From Hirschia maritima DSM 19733 (GTDB lineage: Bacteria > Pseudomonadota > Alphaproteobacteria > Caulobacterales > Hyphomonadaceae): DNA of 64,000 nucleotides. The notes under the pieces are model-generated. The model made no database searches, was not told the DNA's origin, and saw only the letters and a list, made by a program, of their open reading frames with translations. The position numbers and the translations under genes are program-made. The stretch spans positions 310,001 to 374,000 of the forward strand of contig NZ_KB899544.1 of NCBI RefSeq assembly GCF_000378345.1, written 5' to 3'. Below, one piece after another: positions 61,931 through 64,000 of the stretch. Position 1 is the stretch's first letter. Every line of letters begins with the position of its first letter.

Positions 61931-63687
61931 TTGTTTAAATTTTGAACTTCTGCTTCTAAATCGTGAGCCAGAGAATTGATTGCAGGCGTCCAGTTATTTA
62001 GTGCTTTGGGGCAATACATTTTTGTATTTGGATACCAAGGCATCTGATCCGTCCCAAGCTTAGTCCATGCGTTTTGAGGCCATAATAACCAAAAGGGAGC
62101 GCCCGCAGCAGCTGCAAGGTTGGTTGTTGCGTTCATGGGGCCCACCACTAAGTCTAGTGCCTGACAAAGAGCTGTGATGTCATCAAGATCTTGCTTTAGG
62201 TCTATACCTTCAAGAGTGTGGATGTTTACTCCAAGTTTTTCCTTGGCAAATTTTAGATCATTGGCGGCGTCGCCATATTGTAGATTTATCCAAGTGATGC
62301 CGGGTGTTTGCAAAATAGGACGCCATGCATCAAATCCGGCAAAGTTACGACCACGCTTTATATCCATAACGGCGGATTTCCAGACGAGGCCAGTTTTGGG
62401 GCCCGAAGGAAGTTTTTCAAGTTCTGCCTTCCAATATGCCACACGCTCTGGATCAGGTTTGAGGAAACCCTCAATTGGTTGGGCAAATTGAGAAAGGTCG
62501 GTTCTAATGTGTTTAAGCGGTGCGCCAAGAGGGGCCCAAAAGTCGAAGTGTTTGATGTCTTCCTGATTTAGGATGACGCGCTTTTTAATCCCCTCAACAG
62601 TACCTGTCTTATGACCGTAGAAGTCTATTTTTGGAAATGAACGTTCGAATAGGGGGATCAACCGAGGCTCAATTGCAACGCCAAGCGTGCCATCATTTCC
62701 TATCAATTCAAGAACGTCGTTTAGCATGGAAGAAAATAGAACTTCATCTCCAAGCCCTTGTTCTCCTACAAGCAGGAGTTTTTTTCCTTTAAGGTCTTCG
62801 TCTTTCCAATGGGGTAGAGGGATTAGGAAATCCAAGAAATCAGGGGCGTGTTTGTGTTGCCTGATTTCGTATTCTTTCCAACCTTTTTCTAAGTCTCCGA
62901 TGGCAAGCAATGCATTTGAACGTGCATTCAATGTTGCTATCTGAGAAAATGAACCTTCATCATGGTATTTTAGAGCATTGTCGAAGTGGGCAACTGCTTC
63001 GTTGCAATTCCCATCTGTTAAATGCGTAAAGCCGAGATTGTGATGCGCTCGTCCAGAGCTTGGTGCCAAGCGCACGGCTTCGGTGTGAAATTGAATAGCT
63101 TCTTCTGTTTGTAATTGGAAAATGGCTGTTGAGCCAATTGCGGACCACAATTCCGATTGTTCTGGGTGTTGATAGAGAGCTGTTCTTAAAAGCTCAATTG
63201 AGCTGTCTAACTCTCCTTTATCACGAAGTACATTTCCCAGATTATTTTTTGGTTGCCAACAATCGGGCGCTATTTGTGATTCAAGACGGAAGAATGTTTC
63301 TGCAGCGTCTAGTTTGTTCATGCGCCAGCAGAGTAGGCCAGTGTTCCGATATAATTCTGCATTATTGGGTTCGTACTTGATAGCTCTATTATAGAACTGC
63401 AAAGCCAGCTCAAATTTATCCATTCTATCGAGTGCAATTGCCGCGACATGGTTTGCTAAAGGGCTGGTTTCATCGATGTCTAGCGCTGCTAGAGCTTCTT
63501 TTTGGGCTTCAATAAATTTATTTTGTTGAATTAATTGCGCTGCTTTTCGGCAATGCTTTTTCAATTTCTTTTTTTTCGGTGAGGCCGCGTTAACGCTAAG
63601 GTTGCTGGCTTCTTCAATGGCTTTAGATGCCATGATATTGCCCACTGCACCTTCGATCTGGCCGATTTGGGGAGCGTTCTCTGTCAT
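61915..63687 (-). CDS. flmG: TPR-containing glycosyltransferase, FlmG-like flagellin glycosylase
   Basis: The 590-aa protein has an N-terminal array of about six tetratricopeptide repeats (roughly residues 50-270: ...DIDETSPLANHVAAIALDR, ALQFYNRAIKYEPNNAELYRNTGLLC and so on) and a C-terminal GT-B-type domain (KLLLVGEQGLGDEV, VIEPRLIPLF, LVVGPMNATTNLAAAAG, FWLLWPQNAWTKLG). Caulobacter FlmG is a TPR glycosyltransferase that modifies flagellin with pseudaminic-type sugar. Location next to flbT, a flagellin mRNA regulator, and the domain order favour FlmG; the assignment is by architecture and context. No nonulosonate synthesis genes are in view. Confidence 0.75.
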   Translation of the reverse strand: MTENAPQIGQIEGAVGNIMASKAIEEASNLSVNAASPKKKKLKKHCRKAAQLIQQNKFIEAQKEALAALDIDETSPLANHVAAIALDRMDKFELALQFYNRAIKYEPNNAELYRNTGLLCWRMNKLDAAETFFRLESQIAPDCWQPKNNLGNVLRDKGELDSSIELLRTALYQHPEQSELWSAIGSTAIFQLQTEEAIQFHTEAVRLAPSSGRAHHNLGFTHLTDGNCNEAVAHFDNALKYHDEGSFSQIATLNARSNALLAIGDLEKGWKEYEIRQHKHAPDFLDFLIPLPHWKDEDLKGKKLLLVGEQGLGDEVLFSSMLNDVLELIGNDGTLGVAIEPRLIPLFERSFPKIDFYGHKTGTVEGIKKRVILNQEDIKHFDFWAPLGAPLKHIRTDLSQFAQPIEGFLKPDPERVAYWKAELEKLPSGPKTGLVWKSAVMDIKRGRNFAGFDAWRPILQTPGITWINLQYGDAANDLKFAKEKLGVNIHTLEGIDLKQDLDDITALCQALDLVVGPMNATTNLAAAAGAPFWLLWPQNAWTKLGTDQMPWYPNTKMYCPKALNNWTPAINSLAHDLEAEVQNLNKEKAA

Positions 63688-63859
63688 GTTGGCCTGCCTT
63701 ATGTCTCAACAAAATCTATATTTATAAAGACTGTTTGCCTGATTATTTTTAACAAACTGGAAACTGGAGTTTTCGCAATCGTTAAATCAGTCGTTAATAA
63801 ACGGCAGCTAGGCTCTGTTTCATAAGGCGAGAAACGCCAGAAATTCGAGGCCAGAGAAC

Positions 63860-64000
63860 ATGCCATTAAAACTATCGTTGAAACCGCAAGAAAAATTCGT
63901 CGTGAACGGCGCAGTCCTTCAAAACGGTGATCGTAGGTGTGTCATGCTCTTGCAAAATAAGGCTTCGGTCCTGCGTGAAAAGGACATCATGCAGCCTGAC
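63860..64000 (+). CDS. flbT: Flagellar regulator FlbT (5' part, truncated by window edge)
   Basis: The 47 visible codons start at ATG 63860 and begin MPLKLSLKPQEKFVVNG, followed by AVLQNGDR and LLQNKASVLREKDIM, matching FlbT. FlbT binds flagellin mRNA 5' UTRs and represses flagellin translation until the hook is complete. The remainder lies outside the window. It diverges from the flmG-like gene, so both may share control with flagellin genes further right. Confidence 0.93.
   Translation, partial: MPLKLSLKPQEKFVVNGAVLQNGDRRCVMLLQNKASVLREKDIMQPD

Noticed and set aside
63688-63859. Sigma-54 promoter for the flagellar genes
   Set aside because: I looked for a GG-N10-GC arrangement between flmG and flbT and found none with correct spacing.
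1-64000. CRISPR arrays, insertion sequences or prophage
   Set aside because: I found no regularly spaced repeats, transposase, integrase or phage structural genes; the GH108 gene stands without phage neighbours.

Overview
The window is chromosomal DNA of an alphaproteobacterium with a low-to-moderate GC content. The gene set (rpoH with its RpoH box, PhaR/acetoacetyl-CoA reductase, the tsaE-amgK-murU-addB-addA cluster, trpF-trpB-trpA-accD-folC, aroA-cmk-rpsA-ihfB, an AccD without zinc-ribbon cysteines) fits this class. A FlmG-like TPR glycosyltransferase beside flbT at the right edge points to the dimorphic, flagellated Caulobacterales/Hyphomonadaceae group. A Hirschia-like organism would fit, but this is inferred from gene content only. 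I see no integrase, transposase, insertion sequence, CRISPR array or phage module. The right edge cuts flbT.

Layout. 1-7100: ruvB, a PagL-like outer-membrane protein, purA, a sugar-nucleotide-type SDR, rpoH and rluD. 7100-9520: a LysE-family exporter, a lysozyme-protease fusion (GH108 plus trypsin-like domain) and hisI. 9600-13030: a YdcH-type protein, a membrane protein plus HTH repressor pair with its own operator region, folE with a structured leader that I interpret as a THF-II (folE-motif) riboswitch, and cysS. 13080-21330: two tandem lipoprotein alpha/beta hydrolases, an ExoD-like protein, an IscU-like scaffold, and then an accessory block (polysaccharide deacetylase lipoprotein, DsrE-like protein, RluA-type synthase, a four-repeat secreted protein and a tight three-gene lipoprotein operon). 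21400-25300: yidD, a CGNR regulator, azoR and thrS.

25400-31900: envelope glycan genes (O-antigen ligase-like protein, two GT2 glycosyltransferases, an ArnT-like transferase), a membrane protein and two small conserved unknowns. 32000-33600: the PHB regulator phaR diverging from phbB. 33800-38900: an exported unknown, gloB, a methyltransferase, a P-II protein behind a terminator-like hairpin, an alpha/beta hydrolase, tRNA-Ala(GGC), a GFA-family protein and a TIGR02300-type zinc-ribbon acidic protein. 39050-44800: aroA-cmk-rpsA-ihfB, interrupted by a lipoprotein gene on the other strand, then mscL. 44900-51900: trpF-trpB, an inserted cytochrome c'-like/b561/CutA group, then trpA-accD-folC. 51900-61300: trxA, addA, addB, murU, amgK and tsaE, all on the minus strand with 4-base overlaps. 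61500-64000: a 2Fe-2S ferredoxin, flmG and partial flbT.

Most of the window is housekeeping. The most unusual items are the GH108-trypsin fusion, the folE riboswitch, the four-hairpin rpsA leader, the redox genes and cutA inserted inside the trp operon, the tandem lipoprotein hydrolases, and the uncharacterised secreted and lipoprotein genes at 18.5-21.3 kb. I do not claim a wholly new system; those unknown envelope genes are the best candidates for something undescribed.
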